A DNA stretch of 64,000 nucleotides from Mytilus trossulus (Eukaryota; Mollusca; Bivalvia; Mytilida; Mytilidae). Below the pieces are notes generated by a model. That model saw only the letters and a program-made list of their open reading frames with translations, made no database searches and was not told the DNA's origin. The DNA lies in the NCBI RefSeq assembly GCF_036588685.1, contig NC_086381.1, positions 68,393,436-68,457,435 on the forward strand. The letters are read 5' to 3'. Positions 62,401 to 64,000 of the stretch are shown one piece after another. Both the position numbers and the translations under genes were made by a program. How positions within the stretch are numbered: position 1 is the first letter of the stretch; the number at the start of each line of letters is the position of its first letter.

Positions 62401-63621
62401 TATTTGTCTCCAGTCATGTCCTGTGATCAATGTTTACACGGCTGAGAACCTTGACACAGCATTGGAGGATGCAACCAAGAATTTCTGTAAACAAGAGGTG
62501 TCAATGTTTACAGAAACAGACGAGATCTGGCTGTCAAAAATATTTCAATGGTATATGGATGATTTCGGCAAAACAGATTTAGATGTTATTAAGTGAGTAT
62601 TTTTTCATACCAAAGGAAGTTTGTTAGATTGTTACCGACTTAACAATGTTCAAGCTACGACTTAAAGTCTGAGATATAAACATAACGTCATGTCACTTAA
62701 AAAGGTTTTTTACACTAGACTAAAATACATACCATGTGGGAGAATTGTAACTATAGAATATGAAAAAATAGGGTTCAATCATAAAAGGGAAATATTAGTT
62801 AGACTGTTAGAGTCATCTGAGTATTTGATAAGGGTAGATAAACAGTAATAGTGACAGAATTTCTCGTTACATTGAAGACCTGTTGGTGACCTTCTGCTGC
62901 TGTTTTTTCTATTGTCGGGTTGTTGTCTCTTTGATACATTCGCCATTTCCATTCTCAATTTTATATATAATTATCATAATATTCATTTTTAAAGCAATGA
63001 ACTTATGATAGTTAATTTTCCATTAAATCAAGTCTGCTGTTGTAGAATTTTTCTTGAATTTACACAAGTTTTATCTTGGGGTACGTTATAGAGGATTGCT
63101 GCTCTTTTAATTGGAAAATTATAGGTGTCAAGACTTAAGGATTGTAGAAAAGTTACCTTAGAATCAGTATGTTTTGGCTTTAACAGCTGACTGTACTATA
63201 TTGGTTTACATCCACTTAATTTGGACTCTGGTGGATAGTTGTCTTATTAGTACCAAACCACTGCTCCTGTTTGGGATATTAGAGACATGGTCATGAATTT
63301 AACTTAAAGGTCTTTTCTTCTGCAATTCAACAATTCAACAGTCCCTTCAGGCCTTAAAGAAAACTACTGAATTGAAGGAAATCTAGCACATTTTCACTGG
63401 AAACAAGATGTCATTGGGATCATCAAATGAAGTTACTTTACCTTTAGGTTAAGAGAAAAAATGTGTAACACTCCAAACATTTCCTTTCCAGATTCATAAT
63501 TCCTTATTTGGAATTAAGTAAACAAGAAATGGCAAAGACATTATGTTCAATGGGAAATGTCAAGGTCAAATATCAAAATTATGATTGGAGCATAAATAAA
63601 ATGGCTGCACAAAAAGTTTGA
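50449..63621 (+). CDS. DUF547 domain protein, 290 aa, function unknown
   Basis: Six coding exons: 50449-50585, 51621-51778, 54566-54718, 59805-59920, 62414-62592, 63492-63621. All introns are GT-AG and phases match (2, 1, 1, 0, 2). Residues 1-30 are Pro/Ser-rich and probably disordered. A Glu/Lys/Gln-rich helical stretch follows at about 35-90. The DUF547 core starts at FFINLYNALTIHG (N99-G108). It continues with a Trp-containing segment, DPRIHFALVCGAVSCP (His180, Cys185, Cys190) and VYTAENL, and ends with YDWSIN (278-283) before the stop. INxYNAL, CGAxSCP and YDWxxN are the family's usual landmarks. The domain occurs in plants, bacteria and animals; no reaction is established that I can cite. 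No signal peptide or membrane segment is seen, so it is probably cytosolic. The start is the first ATG of an exon with stops upstream. Confidence 0.88.
50686..50700. repeat. C15 homopolymer
   Basis: Fifteen consecutive C residues about 100 bp into DUF547 intron 1, a likely length-variable site and an assembly-error risk. Confidence 0.9.
51192..51300 (+). repeat. Family K fragment with T/G homopolymers
   Basis: AGAGGCGGATTTTAGAGG, a T run, a G run, then TATAGGGAATCACTGAAGC and AATGGGCCC in the same order as the intact copy at 43082-43193. Confidence 0.65.
51339..51547 (-). mobile_element. Family U MITE (TA ends), 73 bp before DUF547 exon 2
   Basis: TACTGTAAACTGAAAAATTATT at the left and AATTTCTGAATTTACAGTA at the right are inverted ends. 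GCATTTATTATTGCAATTTTGTC sits inside the left arm. It is the reverse orientation of the copy at 59957. Confidence 0.75.
52125..52410 (+). repeat. 40-bp minisatellite, 7 units
   Basis: The unit starts CAAAGAACCGCCACAATC and ends AGGCAATAGAAATA. Seven near-identical copies start at 52125; one carries a 5-bp AAATT insertion and one reads ACCAACAC. In DUF547 intron 2. It is contiguous without spacers, so not a CRISPR array. Confidence 0.95.
56410..56640 (+). repeat. Family E hairpin-headed element, single unit
   Basis: TATGCCCC-ACCTAAGATAGTAGA-GGGGCATT can form a hairpin head. TTTTCTGGTCTGTGCGTC and a TTCGTTCGTCTGTCC bridge follow, then AAGTTAAAGTTTTTGGTC and one ladder unit ending GACACATTCTTGTTAT. 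In DUF547 intron 3. Confidence 0.7.
56744..56800 (+). repeat. Family K-like fragment
   Basis: CAGTGGCGAATCCAGGGGGG and GATCAATGCATTTGAATGG, words of a dispersed repeat with the family K-type CAGTGGCG end. Confidence 0.55.
57570..57845 (+). repeat. Family E element, second copy
   Basis: TTATGCCCCATTGATAGGCATT, TTTTCTGGTCTTTGC, GTTTGTCCGTCCATC, TTTTTGGTCAAGG and the ending GACACATTCTTGTTAT match the copy at 56410. Its head hairpin is partly eroded. Confidence 0.7.
58648..58746. mobile_element. Fold-back MITE, about 99 bp
   Basis: AGATTATCATTGGTCATCTC at the left pairs with GAGATGATCAACGATAATCT at the right. Arms are about 38 bp with 4-5 mismatches and the loop is about 23 bp (CTTTCGCTG...AGCTCAAGC). 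A further pair of AAATAGCGATAA-type words at about 58474-58490 and 58631-58645 suggests a larger enclosing inverted repeat. In DUF547 intron 3. Confidence 0.82.
59957..60176 (+). mobile_element. Family U MITE (TA ends), 36 bp after DUF547 exon 4
   Basis: TACTGTAAATTCAGAAATTATT and AATAATTTCTGTATTTACAGTA form inverted ends of about 22 bp bounded by TA. Related to the copy at 51339-51547, which lies close to exon 2 of the same gene. Confidence 0.82.
61036..62035 (+). mobile_element. Family D hairpin-headed element with 169-171-bp ladder
   Basis: Nested head hairpin AGGGC/CCCGCC/GAAAA/GGCGGG/TC/GCCCT (61038-61066), then a GTCC microsatellite bridge. Units begin GTGTCCGCTCCATATCT at 61152, 61321, 61490 and 61661 (periods 169, 169, 171) and decay towards 62035. 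Units carry CTTCCTAGGTCAAAGGTCAA. In DUF547 intron 4. The minus-strand open frame reading TDGRTDGQTD is only the microsatellite. Confidence 0.85.
61079..61142. repeat. GTCC/GTCT microsatellite
   Basis: About sixteen tetramers of GTCC with interspersed GTCT, forming the bridge between the hairpin head and the ladder of the family D element. Confidence 0.95.
62895..62955 (+). repeat. Retroelement-like 3' tail fragment
   Basis: GTCGGGTTGTTGTCTCTTTG and ATTCGCCATTTCCATTCTC match, on the opposite strand, the fragment at 23080-23180. Confidence 0.5.
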
Positions 63622-64000
63622 AGCTATGAAAAGTTATGTTGTAAGGTAAAATATTCAGCCCTCCTTAAAAAAAAACATTGTTGTAAAATACTTCCTAACT
63701 CACTTCAAAGTTAGTTTTAGATACCTCTGCACTCAGTCAATTATTTCATATATTTGAATTTTGTTCAAGGCTGAATTTATTTTTTTAAAGTTTTATGTAA
63801 AAAGATGACATTTTGAAAACTACATTTTATATTTCTTAAGTCTATGATCAGCTTTAGACTTTCAAAATTTCAAAGAAGTTATGTTGATTAAAAGTTGGGC
63901 ATAGAAATAACGTTGAATATTGCAAGAGTACCTCTACCACCCTCAAACCTTATTCACCCACCTTAAACCCTTCAAATTCTGGTTATAATTTTCAGCAAAG
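63622..64000. other. Downstream of the DUF547 stop; no further gene seen
   Basis: The 3' UTR must begin here, but no clear AATAAA was found before the window ends, so the transcript end is unresolved. Confidence 0.4.

Overview
This is an AT-rich, intron-rich animal nuclear window. Small exons sit in long introns packed with short interspersed repeats, fold-back elements and tandem arrays. The gene content (ZXD-type zinc finger, mitochondrial HtrA protease, DUF547 protein) is metazoan. The repeat families look like those of marine mussels (Mytilus or a close mytilid bivalve). The clade assignment rests on recognising repeats and gene style, not on a database search.

Three protein-coding genes can be rebuilt exon by exon, all on the + strand. 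(1) A ZXD-like C2H2 zinc-finger transcription factor at 7925-20336 has 13 coding exons, 945 aa and ten zinc fingers, the number typical of vertebrate ZXDA/B/C. (2) An HTRA2/Omi-like mitochondrial serine protease at 38087-46466 has 7 coding exons and 417 aa, with a His-Asp-Ser triad and a PDZ domain. Its catalytic serine sits on a 33-nt exon, and one intron uses a GC donor. (3) A DUF547 protein of unknown function at 50449-63621 has 6 coding exons and 290 aa. Every junction keeps the reading frame. The genes are not an operon and no shared pathway is evident.

Layout: 1-7.8 kb is intergenic, with a reverse-transcriptase relic, a 202-bp tandem array and a distant 32-bp inverted repeat pair. 7.9-20.3 kb is the ZXD-like gene. 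20.3-38 kb is a gene-poor repeat field with nested elements, fold-backs, an AT-rich palindromic region and a tRNA-like relic. 38.1-46.5 kb is the HTRA2-like gene, whose introns carry many insertions. 46.5-50.4 kb is repeat-rich intergenic DNA. 50.4-63.6 kb is the DUF547 gene, and nothing is called after 63.6 kb.

The most striking non-genic signal is a recurring build. Several families that look unrelated in sequence start with a short hairpin, pass through a short G/C/T-rich simple repeat, and continue as a ladder of about 145-195-bp units. Several of these share a GAGTTAT core. Two nested insertions reveal element ends. No CRISPR array, bacterial operon, rRNA or intact transposase or reverse transcriptase gene was seen.
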